64,000 nt of DNA from Paramicrosporidium saccamoebae (lineage: Eukaryota; Rozellomycota), in assembly GCA_002794465.1 (NCBI GenBank), contig MTSL01000219.1, positions 62,001-126,000 on the forward strand, in the 5' to 3' direction. Position 1 is the stretch's first letter. Every line of letters starts with the position of its first letter. The notes under the pieces were generated by a model. That model ran no database searches. It saw nothing but the letters and a program-made list of their open reading frames with translations, and had not been told where the DNA came from. The translations under genes and the position numbers were made by a program. Shown here one piece after another: positions 30,818-40,956 of the stretch.

Positions 30818-31146
30818 ATGTCCGGTGTGGACGAAGAGCTCGTTCGCAAGATAAATGAGGCGTTGATAACTTCGGGTGAACGGGACCGACTAAAACAGCT
30901 GGTGAGGGAAAAGTTGACAAAAGCCGGCTGGTATGACAGTATCCGAGCCGAGGCTGACAGTATCCAGTGGTGGGGTCGACTGACCTTGTAGGAGAGGTGA
31001 AGGCCAGGAATGTAGATAGCATTACCCCGCAAGAATTATCCACAATTCTATACCCCAAGGCTAGCGACCTCATTCCAACACAAGTACGAACAGAGTTGGA
31101 GGGCGAAATCCGGCAATTCCTTGATGCCCATATCCGTATCGCCTAG
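30818..31146 (+). CDS. SUS1: SAGA/TREX-2 subunit Sus1/ENY2
   Basis: Small helical protein shared by the SAGA deubiquitinase module and the TREX-2 mRNA export complex. Exons 30818-30959 and 30992-31146; intron 32 nt. The spliced protein has INEALITSGERDRLKQLVRE, KLTKAGWYDSIRAEA and, after the intron, SITPQELSTILYPKASDLIP, then EIRQFLDAHI, the ENY2 pattern. The exon 1 frame stops soon after the donor, so without splicing the protein is lost. An earlier ATG at 30813 is out of frame. Confidence 0.9.
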
Positions 31147-31298
31147 TTATTGGCAATATAATTTTGAATACCACTCTATGTATGTACTGGTCCAATTAAT
31201 TTACTAGCAACTAAGCTCAAGGGAGGACCAATGATGGATGAGGGAATATCGTGCGACTTGTTGAATGTTACTGGCTGCCTCGGTCCGAATCCACACCG

Positions 31299-32957
31299 AT
31301 GCCCCAATCAACAACCACAACGCACAAGACCGCTCTTATTAACCGTATCCGTCGTCGCCGTGTCCACCTCGGTGTTGGCTTGGGCATGCCACAAACAGAT
31401 GTTTCAGCAGCGCCGTACGAGGAGACCCATCTGATAAGGGTTATACTCCAGTCGCTCCGTGAACATGGCTTTAGTCGGGCGGCAGCATCTTTGGAGGAAG
31501 AATCGGGCGTGAAATTGGAATTGTCGTCCGTGACTCTATTCAGAGAGGCGGTTCTTGGTGGAAACTATGATACGGCCTTGGAACTTGTGCCCGAGATGGT
31601 TCCCAAATTATCGGAAAAAAGTCTGAGATTGATTAGCTTTCTGATTGAAAGGGAGAGATATTTAGAGCTACTTGAGAGCCGAAAGGTCCAGGACGCCTTA
31701 AAATGTCTCCGAAACAGCGTCACACCGAATACGGACAATTTGGCCGAAATCCAAACGTTGGCTGCATTGATTACTGTCAGTGGCGATTTGATCGAACTGC
31801 AAAGTCGGGCAAATTGGATTGGAACTGGTCGGGCTGCCCGTCAACAGCTCCTCTCCTGTCTTCAACCGTGCTTGCCCAATTCTTTAATGTTGCCTGAGAA
31901 ACGAATGGAGCAACTATTGGGACAGGCATATAAAACCCAGGTTGCCCAGTGTCCCATTCATTACTTGAGAAATCCAAACACATGTTCCCATCTGATTGAC
32001 GGGATTCTCTCAGACCATCAATGCGATGGCGGATCTTCAAGCTTCCATATGCTCAAAAAGCTGGCTGGACACCACGATGAAGTCTGGTTTGCATCAGTTT
32101 CCACCAGCGGAGAGTTCCTTGCTACTGCATCTCGTGATCACAGCGTGATTATCTGGGATCTTCCCCATGGCAATATTGTCTATACTCTCAAAGATCATGC
32201 GGCGGGAGTGATCCACGTCGCTTGGAGTCCCGATGACAAATATCTATTGACTTGTTCACTTGATTCACGCGCACGTCTTTGGGATATGCAGACGGGCGAT
32301 TGCATCCGGATCTTTATGCTAAATAACGAGGCGGCGGCGGGAGTTTGGTCTTCTGATGGAAGTGCCATTATAGTGGCAAGCCAAGATGGGAGTTTGACTC
32401 GCTTCTCCAAGGACGGCATGGCCGCTATGAGGAGATCCCTTCGATGCATAGATCTGATTAACCTCAATGGCGAGCGAATTGCAGCGCTGGACAATCACGG
32501 GACCGTTCATATAATTGGCACCAGTGATCTAACCACGTTGACATCGTTCAATGTCAACAAACATTCTTCCGCCTGTGCCTTGTCAAAGGCTCCGGATGGA
32601 GAAGCAATTATAGTATGTGAACTCGATCCTGGCGTTGTTTCCGTGTGGGAACCCAACGTTCTTGACATTTATGAGCATTCGACAAGTTACGTGGACCACA
32701 TTAATAAGAAATATGTTATCCGGCCTTGTTTGGCCCGGGAGGATCGAGGAATCATGTCATCCGGAAGTGAGGATGGAGTAGTGTATCTGTACCATCGCGA
32801 GTCATTGCATGTTGTGCAGCAGCTGAAAGGACACGACAGTGTTGTGAATTGCACCGCCTGGACCGACAGCCATGGGGGGATTTTAGTCTCTGTAAGCGAC
32901 GATCATACTGTCTGTCTCTGGAGCCGACACTGCCAACCACCATCCACGTCCGAATAA
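31299..32957 (+). CDS. GID7: GID/CTLH ubiquitin ligase subunit Gid7/WDR26
   Basis: WD40 subunit of the GID/CTLH E3 complex, which degrades gluconeogenic enzymes in yeast. The first in-frame ATG gives MPQSTTTTHK; a start at 31386 (MPQTDVSAAP) is also possible, and the longer frame upstream begins with GTG. LisH: HLIRVILQSLREHGFSRAAA. CTLH: RISF-like LRLISFLIERERYLELLESR. C-terminal WD40 repeats include LATASRDHSVIIWDL, LLTCSLDSRARLWDM and ILVSVSDDHTVCLWS. Domain order LisH-CTLH-WD40 defines Gid7/WDR26. Single exon. Confidence 0.93.
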   Translation: MPQSTTTTHKTALINRIRRRRVHLGVGLGMPQTDVSAAPYEETHLIRVILQSLREHGFSRAAASLEEESGVKLELSSVTLFREAVLGGNYDTALELVPEMVPKLSEKSLRLISFLIERERYLELLESRKVQDALKCLRNSVTPNTDNLAEIQTLAALITVSGDLIELQSRANWIGTGRAARQQLLSCLQPCLPNSLMLPEKRMEQLLGQAYKTQVAQCPIHYLRNPNTCSHLIDGILSDHQCDGGSSSFHMLKKLAGHHDEVWFASVSTSGEFLATASRDHSVIIWDLPHGNIVYTLKDHAAGVIHVAWSPDDKYLLTCSLDSRARLWDMQTGDCIRIFMLNNEAAAGVWSSDGSAIIVASQDGSLTRFSKDGMAAMRRSLRCIDLINLNGERIAALDNHGTVHIIGTSDLTTLTSFNVNKHSSACALSKAPDGEAIIVCELDPGVVSVWEPNVLDIYEHSTSYVDHINKKYVIRPCLAREDRGIMSSGSEDGVVYLYHRESLHVVQQLKGHDSVVNCTAWTDSHGGILVSVSDDHTVCLWSRHCQPPSTSE

Positions 32958-33033
32958 GGCAACGAATGCATGTAGCCTATTGGCTAAGATGGAAATAAAT
33001 ATTGCATTTTGTTTGTTTAATCGCACCAGCCTC

Positions 33034-34405
33034 ATGGTTGAAGCTCATAGAGATGACATTGAGGACGTCGATGATGAGGTTGGGGAGGTGGAGGCATTGT
33101 ACGGAAGGTGCAGTTTGGAAAGTGTCATTTTAATAGCAATGTAGCGAATCTGGGGCAGAATTGGTAGAGTTTGATTACGAAAGCTTTCTCCGACGGATGA
33201 GACACCCTTCCTGCCGTCCATTAATAACTCAGCTCAAGAACTTTATCTCTTACTTCCAGGAACGGTCCTCCACTGTCAGTGTCACCCAAATTGTCCACCA
33301 ATACCGCGACTTTATCGACCGCCTTATGCTCTCTGTACACGACAATGCGGTGTGGCGACTCCGGGGAGAGGCGCATCCCGAGGAATGGGAGCTCGCCCGG
33401 GAAGGCATCGAGTATCTCCTAATGAATCAACTCTACTCAACAGCATTTGCACCCAAGGAGGATCGAGATCGCGACCAAATTGTGGCAAGGAAGATGTCAT
33501 TGTATGGTGAATGGATGCAAGCCCGGCATTTGGACATTAAGGGTCCGATCTTGGATGACGAATTGTTGTTGGATGAGGCGATTATAGAATTTAGAAAGAT
33601 TAACGAATATCTGACGCCACGTGACAAACTCATCTGTCTGTTGAATGGCTCTAAAATTATTCAAAGTTCCCACAATGATATCGGCTGACTTGTAGATCTG
33701 GTGGAGAGTTGCAGTCCAGACGCCAGTGCAGACGAAATCATGCCGATCCAGATTCTGGCAATTTTAAAGTCCAAAGTTTCCCACTTTCACTCCAACTTGC
33801 AGTATGTTTCGCGATACCGGGACCAGAGAAAGCTGGCCAGTGATAGTGCCTATCATTTCACCAGTCTCCTGGCCGTGTCATCGTTTATTGAACGGATGGA
33901 CCAGCAATCATTGGTGATTTCCGACGAAGAATTCAATGAGCGGATGGAGGAAGCAAACAGACAGAATGTAGAGTCTGCTAGTGAATTTGTAGCCGAGCCT
34001 CGTCGATCCGATCCTCTTCCCACTGACAGGCGGCAGGATCAGGGCATGTCCCAGGACCAGTTCAAGGAAGAGGCTACAAAAGTATATATTAGTGTCAAGG
34101 AAAAGGTGAAGCTGGGAGCCTCAAAGTCGATTGACTATCTGGGGAAGCTGATGACTGAGGCAGAGGCCAAGATCAAAGCAGCCATCAGTTCCGGCTCGGC
34201 CAGTCCCGCTCAAGAAGAACGTGAGCAGATGATGAGGAATGAAGACGAGTTCCAGCTACAACTTGCCATGGCTTTGTCACTTTCTGAACAAGAGTGTCGT
34301 GCCAACAATCTGGACAAGTCGGCAGAGAAAGGACAGCTCATTGAAATCCAGGATCCGGATCATCAGGAACGCGACAGTAAATCCTCCTCCACGGAGCCGT
34401 CCTAA
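33034..34405 (+). CDS. VPS9-domain Rab5 exchange factor with C-terminal UIM
   Basis: Activates Rab5/Vps21-type GTPases on endosomes. Exons 33034-33107, 33145-33665 and 33696-34405; introns 37 and 30 nt. The helical bundle and VPS9 core show YLLMNQLYSTAFAPKEDRDR, DKLICLLNGSKIIQN, SADEIMPIQILAILKSK and FHSNLQYVSRYRDQRKL. The catalytic Asp and Tyr positions of the family appear kept. The C-terminal helix FQLQLAMALSLSEQE is a ubiquitin-interacting motif, where yeast Vps9 has a CUE domain. Converges on the mitoribosomal gene with an 18-bp gap. Confidence 0.92.
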
Positions 34406-34419
34406 TACCATCTATTATG

Positions 34420-34431
34420 TTTATTAATAAA
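34420..34431. terminator. Palindromic bidirectional poly(A) signal
   Basis: TTTATTAATAAA reads AATAAA on both strands. On the minus strand it overlaps the TAA stop of the mitoribosomal protein gene. On the plus strand it serves VPS9 and lies inside the other gene's last codons. Confidence 0.7.
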
Positions 34432-35179
34432 GATTGAGGATGACGGCAGCACGACTCCAATTGACACATTTCCAGAAATTTCTAATGTATGCATCGCGAT
34501 CCAATCCGTAATCCCGGATCCATGCATGCTCCCACATATTCAATGCCAAAATGGGCGCAACCACATCAGCTGTCTGCTCCTCCTGCACAGGCGGCTTTGT
34601 CATGCCCAACAACGCACTGAAGCTGCCACCTTCTTCCCTCTTTGGGTTTGCTTGTACTGGCGCTCGCATATTGACAAACATTGGCGATCCTGCATTGTAC
34701 GTGTTCATTATGGTCAATCTTCCGTTTTGTCTCTGGACAAGCCACGTCCAGCCTGACGCTGGTATTGCTCCCGCAGACTCTGAAAACATGGTCTCAAACG
34801 ACTCCCAGCTGCCAAAGTCGCGCTCAATGGCCTGCACGAGCGCGGGGAGGGGCGGTCGATGGTGCGAAGTGAGGCCCTGAAGCCAGAAATCCATGTTCCA
34901 GGCCTGACTGCTGTAGTGGTGGAGGAGGGCCTGGCTACTATCGCGGTGTGTGCGCTCCACAAGTTGATAGAGATTGAAGGCGGCCAGGTCAGTGCCCTGC
35001 ACAGTCTTGTTCACGCGGTGCAAGTAGCTCCGCTGTAACCCTTGGAGAATGTTAAGGGTATCCCGAGACAATAAGGGACGCAAGCCCTCTTCTGAGGTAA
35101 AGGGCAGCGTTGCCAAGACGTGGATTCTGCGATTCATGCACTTGGAACCATTAATGCACCGCACCAGATTGCGAATCAT
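34424..35179 (-). CDS. Mitoribosomal small-subunit protein of the SOD fold (mS42/mS43)
   Basis: Belongs to the Mn/Fe superoxide dismutase-like proteins Rsm26/Mrp1 of the mitochondrial ribosome. Seen: an Arg-rich leader, YSSQAWNMDFWLQGLTSHHR, DFGSWESFETMFSESAGA, SGWTWLVQRQNGRL and LALNMWEHAWIRDYGLDRDA. The fold is plain, but metal ligands are changed: the second-helix His is Asn (AWNMD for NHxF), and the Asp of D-x-W-E-H is Asn (LNMWEH). It should therefore be catalytically dead, as in mS42/mS43. Which of the two it is cannot be told from motifs. Confidence 0.85.
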   Translation of the reverse strand: MIRNLVRCINGSKCMNRRIHVLATLPFTSEEGLRPLLSRDTLNILQGLQRSYLHRVNKTVQGTDLAAFNLYQLVERTHRDSSQALLHHYSSQAWNMDFWLQGLTSHHRPPLPALVQAIERDFGSWESFETMFSESAGAIPASGWTWLVQRQNGRLTIMNTYNAGSPMFVNMRAPVQANPKREEGGSFSALLGMTKPPVQEEQTADVVAPILALNMWEHAWIRDYGLDRDAYIRNFWKCVNWSRAAVILNLY

Positions 35180-35311
35180 TAAAGAAATGATTTAATCGAC
35201 CCCGAGAGCGACAGAATAAAGTCATGGCCATTGTGAGGCCAGCGCTAATGCAAACTTTCATCAGCTTCAAGTCGTCAGTACCAAAAGTACATTTGTGAAA
35301 TGTCAACGGCT

Positions 35312-35506
35312 ACGAGGCCACAGACAGTAAAGATTTATTTTATAGCGGCTATGAGGCCACAGACAATAAAGATCTATTTGATAGCGACTATGAAGTCACA
35401 GACACTAAAGACCTATTGTATAGCGGCTATGAGATCACAGATAATAAAGGCCTATTTGATAGCAGCTATGAGATCACAGATAATAAAGATCTATTTGAAA
35501 TGCTCT
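35312..35506. repeat. Five 39-bp tandem repeats
   Basis: Five units start at 35312, 35351, 35390, 35429 and 35468, each with core atgag(g/a)(c/t)cacagaca/taataaag. The last unit overlaps the RPC82 stop codon. Because 39 is a multiple of 3 the + strand is open through the array, but no protein family is visible. It fills most of the 311 bp between RPC82 and the SOD-fold gene. Confidence 0.9.
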
Positions 35507-36903
35507 AGAACTAGGAATTCACTCATGACGCAATTAATGTGGTGGGCTAATCGATTCAAAACTTTTCTCAAAACTTTCAGCTGCTTCCTCTCTCCATCAT
35601 TCAGCAGTTCAGGATTTGCAACGACATCAGAGCGTTCCGACTTTAAAATCAGCAATTCGCTCTTTTTTCGTTCTACAGATGCCCGTTCCAAGAGGTTGAT
35701 GCAGACTTTCAAAGACATTTCTGCCATTCGAGTAAAAACTATTGGCGTGGGGATGGTCCATAGAAAGAATGTCCGCGACGGTGCATGGTCCAGTGTCTTG
35801 GGGACTTCTTGCAAATGCACTAATCCGCGTTGTAGCATTTGGTACAGACGCTCCCTAGTGTCCTTGGGAGTCATCATGGCAATCTTGGAAATGGTCTTTT
35901 CCTCCAACATTTTGCAATCCTGTAGGATCCTGAAAATTCGGGTGGAGGGTTCACCGAACCGGGCAGATATGTACGCCTCAATATTCTTAATGCGCATGGT
36001 ATTTGCCGACGCATTCAGGTCAATGGAATAGGTGCCTCCCGCTCTCGAGTCAATTTTGTTGAAGAATGCAATTTCCTGCGAAAGACAATCGAGGTATTGG
36101 GAGAGTGGTGACTTGTCGCCAACTCGGCCAGGATTATCCACAAGTAATGGTGTGCCAGAGGGAAGCTTGGTGCTAACCTGGAAGGAGCTAAAAGTTGCTC
36201 CATTTCCAGCACATTTAAGACACGATTGCATAACCAATGCCGCCGCATCATTGATACGGTTCCCAACAAAATCAACCATCGTCTCATGCCAAAGTGCCGT
36301 TACAAAAGTCTTTACATTGATGCGCACAAAATGCACCACGTCGATTTTGGCTCGTTTGGCATCCTTGACGGGACTCTCAGTGACGCGACGCTTGCCAGGA
36401 GAATGACTTGCACCAAAGATGTTAACATGTCCGGCACTTTCCTCGCCCCAAATGCTGGACTCTGGTGTGGCAGCTTCAAGAAAACCCTCCTCTACCATTG
36501 TGTCGAATACATCGAGCCCCTCATTGAGAAGGTTTTTTGATAGTCGCCCATGTTTTGCAACTTCCAAAAACACTTTGAATCCTTCTGCAGCGAAACGTCG
36601 TTCTGCAAGACCGGCAAAGAGGGGATAGGCCAGTCTCAACATGACACGATCCACATCGATGCAATATATGACGGGTCTCGTGACGGCATCCTCGTCTCCA
36701 GTGACACGATAGCGGACCAGTCCATGGTGGATGAGCACGAAAAGTGCCTCCTTGACAGCACGTGCCGGCAGCTTTGCATTTTGTACTAGCACAGGCAAAG
36801 ACAGTGCCCCCTTTACAGCCAAAACTGTGCCCACACACTCAACAACATTGCCAAAACAGTCCCTTAGGATAGACTTGAGGAGGTGCAGTTGGACCCGCGA
36901 CAT
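35491..36903 (-). CDS. RPC82: RNA polymerase III subunit Rpc82/RPC3
   Basis: Winged-helix subunit of the Rpc82/34/31 initiation subcomplex. Single exon, 470 residues. N-terminal RVQLHLLKSILRDCFGNVVE plus the winged helix ARAVKEALFVLIHHGLVRYR, the central RKR-like linker (SPGKRRVTESPVKDAKRAK), later wings RIFRILQDCKMLEEKTISKI and ERLYQMLQRGLVHLQEVPKT, and FFLWTIPTPIVFTRMAEMSL near the end, all typical. The start codon is only 14 bp from that of divergent SAD1. Confidence 0.92.
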   Translation of the reverse strand: MSRVQLHLLKSILRDCFGNVVECVGTVLAVKGALSLPVLVQNAKLPARAVKEALFVLIHHGLVRYRVTGDEDAVTRPVIYCIDVDRVMLRLAYPLFAGLAERRFAAEGFKVFLEVAKHGRLSKNLLNEGLDVFDTMVEEGFLEAATPESSIWGEESAGHVNIFGASHSPGKRRVTESPVKDAKRAKIDVVHFVRINVKTFVTALWHETMVDFVGNRINDAAALVMQSCLKCAGNGATFSSFQVSTKLPSGTPLLVDNPGRVGDKSPLSQYLDCLSQEIAFFNKIDSRAGGTYSIDLNASANTMRIKNIEAYISARFGEPSTRIFRILQDCKMLEEKTISKIAMMTPKDTRERLYQMLQRGLVHLQEVPKTLDHAPSRTFFLWTIPTPIVFTRMAEMSLKVCINLLERASVERKKSELLILKSERSDVVANPELLNDGERKQLKVLRKVLNRLAHHINCVMSEFLVLEHFK

Positions 36904-36917
36904 CCACGTCCCCGGCC

Positions 36918-38217
36918 ATGTCCGTTCCCGAGCTGTCCGCCATTGACCGCAAGCGTCTCGATTTTGATTTTGAAAAGATTTGTTGCGTCACTCTCTCGCC
37001 AGTCAACGTGTATTCTTGTTTGACGTGCGGCAAGTTTCTGCAAGGACGGTCGCAGAACAGTCCGGCGCATCAGCATTGTTTGAGCGAGGGACATTCGTTG
37101 TATATCAACTTGGACACCAAAAAGGTCTTTATGCTGCCCGAGAATGAAGAATTGGATGATCCTCAGCTGGAAGATATTAGGGTATCTGGTGGTGGGTGGC
37201 TTATAGTTGTAGTATGCACTGTATCCAACATTTGCAGACACAAGCGTCTTGGATAGGAATATATTGGAGGGAATAGACTTGCATGGAAGAAAATACACGG
37301 CCGGCTTTATCGGCCTGAACAATATCAAAGCCAACGATTATGCCAACGTCAGTTTGCATGCCCTCCTGCACATTACCCCCATTAGGGACCTCTTTCTGTC
37401 AGTCGACTTTTGCAACTCGCCCTCAGTCCTGCTCCGGAACCTTAGTAGCGCTGCCCGCCGAATCTGGAATCCGACACCATTCAAAGCATTACTTAGTCCG
37501 CATGAATTCATGCAGGCCGTAAACCTGGCCAGCGATCGACGGTACTCGATAAACAAACAGGCGGATGTGTTGGAATTTATGGCCTGGCTGTTGAATACGG
37601 TGGGGAGGGATCTTGCCGCTCATCATTCAGTGGGATTGGTGACGGAGAGATTACAAGGACGAATTCAAGTGTCCACCAAACAATTGAGGCCGACAGAGAT
37701 GACAACCATGCTGGATGCGACATTTCAGAGCAAAACGGTCCCGTTCTATTACCTCAGCCTGGACCTGCCTCCCGTGCCGTTATATCAGTCGAGTTCTGGT
37801 GAATTTGCCGTTCCCCAGGTGCCTCTGGAGCAACTGCTCTCCAAATATGACGGAGGACAGTTAAGTCAGCGGGGAGACTTGCTGCAAGCATTTTCATTAG
37901 AGGGATTGCCCGAATATCTGATCCTTCATTACAAAAGATTTGTAAAGACCCATCTGATATGGGAAAAGAATCGGACGATTGTCTCTCATCCATTAATAGG
38001 ATTGCCAGTTTTAGACTCGAAAAAGGACGCACACCACTACGACATTGTCGCCAACATTTGCCATCGTGGAGAGGCGGAGAAGGGACACTTTTTCATCCAA
38101 CTGCTACATCCAGCCACGGGCCATTGGTACGAAATTGACGATTTAATGGTGCGCCAGATGCCGGCCGTCAACATTCCCCTCAGCGAGTCGTACATGCAAA
38201 TCTGGCGACGTAAATAG
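36918..38217 (+). CDS. SAD1: Tri-snRNP protein Sad1/USP39 (inactive ubiquitin-protease fold)
   Basis: Spliceosome assembly factor. Exons 36918-37181 and 37213-38217; intron 31 nt. The N-terminal UBP zinc finger is visible as NVYSCLTCGKFLQGRSQ and PAHQHCLSEGHSLYINLDTK. After splicing, YALYPTFADTSVLDRNILEG leads into the USP fold. In the catalytic loop GLNNIKANDYANVSLHALLH there is no cysteine, as expected for the inactive USP39 family. The C-terminus has HYKRFVKTHLIWEKNRTIV and FIQLLHPATGHWYEIDDLMV. Fits a fungus that splices many tiny introns. Confidence 0.95.
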
Positions 38218-38287
38218 AAATTAGTTATTTTGGGTTTTTTGATCCGTTAAAAGCCATGTTTATATTAAGGACCCTCTGTGGATGTGA

Positions 38288-38383
38288 TACTCTCCCAGTC
38301 TGTAAATTTCATGCTCTCCTAGTTTGTAAATGTTATGCTCTCATGGTCTGTACATGTTATGCTCTCATGATCTGTGGATGCCA
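38288..38383. repeat. Four 24-bp tandem repeats
   Basis: Units at 38288, 38312, 38336 and 38360 share atgctctc(c/a)t(a/g)gt(c/t)tgta. They lie between the SAD1 stop and the SDR start, so they could be in the SDR promoter. Confidence 0.85.
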
Positions 38384-38445
38384 TAATCCATCACTCATAA
38401 TCCCTGGCCCGTAGGTATACTCTCACACACCTTTACAAGAGCTAA

Positions 38446-39192
38446 ATGAAAACGGCAATTGTCACGGGAGCGTCTCGTGGGATTGGAGCAGCGGTTTGTC
38501 GAAACTTGCGGACCAAAGGCATTCGAGTTATTGGGGTGGCGCGTTCCGAGGATGCTTTGCGTAAATTGTGTATGGAAAAGATTGGCAGCGGACCTATGGA
38601 GTATGTAGTGGGCGACATTACAGACCCAAAGACTGTAGAGACGGCCGTAGCACTTGCTACCAAAGACGGGAATCTCGAAATGCTCATCCTCAATGCGGCC
38701 ATCCTTACACCAATGTCCAAGATTGATGTCACAAAGATTGAAGAATTCCAACGGGCCTATGATGTGAATGTATTTTGCAATCTCGTCTGGATCCAGGCTG
38801 CACTCCCAGCGCTGCGTGCAGCCACCAAGGGAACGATCGTCTATGTGACCTCGGGAGCCTCTGATATTGGCGTGGGTGGGTTAGCTGCATACGGAAGCAG
38901 CAAGGCGGCTATGAACTCAGTGATGCGTGTGCTGGCCGAGGAGGAGCCGGAAGTTATCAGTTTGACAGTGAATCCGGGACCCACCGGGACGAAAATGTGG
39001 AACGAGTTCCTTGATCTTGCCCCGACGACAATGGATGCCGCTCAAATGTCTCAGTATGCAAAGATGGGCAAGGATGACGTAAATAAGCCAGAAGACGTGG
39101 CCGAGTCGTTTGTAAGGCTTGCCCTTTCGGCACCCAAAACGAAATCCGGGTCGATCATAGCCTGGGATGAATCCTGGATTCAATCTCTCTAA
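38446..39192 (+). CDS. Short-chain dehydrogenase/reductase, paralogue 1
   Basis: Classical SDR. N-terminal NADP site VTGASRGIGAAVC with an Arg in GVARSED after the second strand, NAAIL, the catalytic Ser in VTSGAS and Y-x-x-x-K (YGSSKAAMN), then NPGPTGTKM. The closest type I know is the sepiapterin-reductase-like yeast YIR035C/IRC24 group. Substrate unknown. Single exon, cytosolic. A second copy lies at 40957, beyond GPI1. Confidence 0.92.
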   Translation: MKTAIVTGASRGIGAAVCRNLRTKGIRVIGVARSEDALRKLCMEKIGSGPMEYVVGDITDPKTVETAVALATKDGNLEMLILNAAILTPMSKIDVTKIEEFQRAYDVNVFCNLVWIQAALPALRAATKGTIVYVTSGASDIGVGGLAAYGSSKAAMNSVMRVLAEEEPEVISLTVNPGPTGTKMWNEFLDLAPTTMDAAQMSQYAKMGKDDVNKPEDVAESFVRLALSAPKTKSGSIIAWDESWIQSL

Positions 39193-39241
39193 TACAAGAG
39201 GGGTCGGGCTGTGAATGTAAAGGTTATTGTTATTATAAACA

Positions 39242-40815
39242 TTACTGTGTGACGGGCTTGCCTGTAAATATACATTTGAGATTGGAGAGATTTGCCAACT
39301 TGAGCACAGTGCCCCTGATTGCATCAATGAGGGGTTCTAATACATTGATCAATGATCTCGGTTGTGTCGACAATACCACATTCTCTGCAATAATATTAAT
39401 CTGCAGTCCGGCGGCTTGCATTTTGGAATTACTCATCCACAAGAAAAGCTCAAACCAGGGCGTTTCGGTCAACACCAACACCATCAACCTGAGCACCAAC
39501 TCTATTCCCATCCAATATAACATGCTGCCTAGGAACAGCAGATAGTACACCACCACAGTGGGGAAGAGGAATACTAAGCCGGAGAACAGAATTGTGCCCA
39601 GTAGCAGCTGGTCCAGGTCATAATCTGCCGAGTCTAGACGTTCTCGGAGTACATTCCATTTCCGACCTCGAAACAGGTGGAAGAGACTTGTAAGGATCCG
39701 GACCTGCCAGCTATACAATCGACAAGAGAGAAAGTAGAACAGACGAACATGCACTGTAGCCAGTCTGAGCACATCAATCCCCGCTGATAACAGCGATGAG
39801 AGGCCAAGGATGCCTATCGGAGCCATGGCCGTCAACAGGAGACTCACCGTTGTAGTACCATGGAAAGATCCCACCGACCATATGCTAATCAGCCAGAGAT
39901 ACATTTCACCCAGAAACTTGTCCAAACTGCTGTTTAGTTTCAATCCGGCCGGCCAGCCCATCAACCACACAATGTATGCTTCAAGAAAAAGCGCAGTGTT
40001 ACGGAAAATAAAATCGGTGAAGCGAACGGCAATCATTTGAGAGTTGTGGAGAATGTATCCTCCACACAGAATACCCAGCGAAATGTCCAGTACGAGTATC
40101 CAGCTAAAGTTGTCCAATGCCAAACGGGATCTCTGCGATTCATGCTCTTTAAAAAGGATCCGAGCGCAATGGTTCTGTTCATGTCCAATCATCGTGCCAA
40201 GTTTGGTCCGTATTCGGTGTAGTTGCTGTATCAGTACAAACCTTGAATTTTCGTTCAAACGGAATCCAGACAGAATTTGGTGAATTGGTCGGAAGCGACT
40301 GGTAGTTTTCCTGTCGATGGGCATCACAAGCACCTTTTGCAAATACCTTGCCACACACAGCTACCAATTAGACACACAATCGGCAGTTGTACTTGTTTGA
40401 CTAGACTGTTATCGTCAGCGTCAACCGTCAGCTGCGCATCTAATCCGTCTGACGAGTCGTAATATACCACTTTCACGTTGGCCAATTTGCATCCATCCAC
40501 AGTGATATCGTGTTCGTGAGAAATGTGATTTCTTGCATTATTAAAGAGGATTAATTTGGGAGTTAATCCAGCATTGCGATATTCACGCGTCAATGTCTCG
40601 CTCTACCGATGAGTGACACATATCTCACACACCTCTGTAGTGATGCCTGCAATAAAAACACTGACATCTGTCCGCCATCCGTAAAAAAGATTGTTCCTTG
40701 AATGCTCCGACTTTTCCTCCCGTCCCACCTGTCCCACCTGTTCTAGCGGTCTCAAATGTCTTGACTTTTTGGAATGACTTTTCAAACAATTCCTTGGCCA
40801 ATATACCACCACCAT
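39242..40815 (-). CDS. GPI1: GPI-GlcNAc transferase subunit Gpi1/PIGQ
   Basis: Multi-pass ER protein of the first GPI-anchor step. The main exon covers 39242 to about 40310; upstream exons lie at about 40345-40591 and 40622-40815 (the 30-nt intron 40592-40621 is clear, the other 40310-40360 is uncertain, 44-65 nt). Seen: YIVWLMGWPAGLKLNSSLDK, FLGEMYLWLISIWSV, YSWQVRILTSLFHLFRGRKW, then NVLRERLDSADYDLDQLLLG and FLFPTVVVYYLLFLG, the family core. The N-terminus MVVVYWPRN fits other Gpi1 proteins. Implies GPI-anchored surface proteins. Confidence 0.9.
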
Positions 40816-40956
40816 ATGTGGGATAATAAAATCAATATTGTGGGGTTAATAGTAATAAGACCATTTATCAGAGACCCTGGTCCATATGCCATCACAAATA
40901 TAACCATATTATAGGCTTCATAACTATAAATAGACGCATTAGCAAGGGACTAAGGA

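Noticed and set aside
34424-35179. Active superoxide dismutase
   Set aside because: Two of the metal ligands are changed to Asn and the layout fits mitoribosomal mS42/mS43.
35300-36031. 243-codon + strand frame with 13-residue repeats
   Set aside because: It is the 39-bp repeat array read in frame and then the antisense of RPC82; no independent support.
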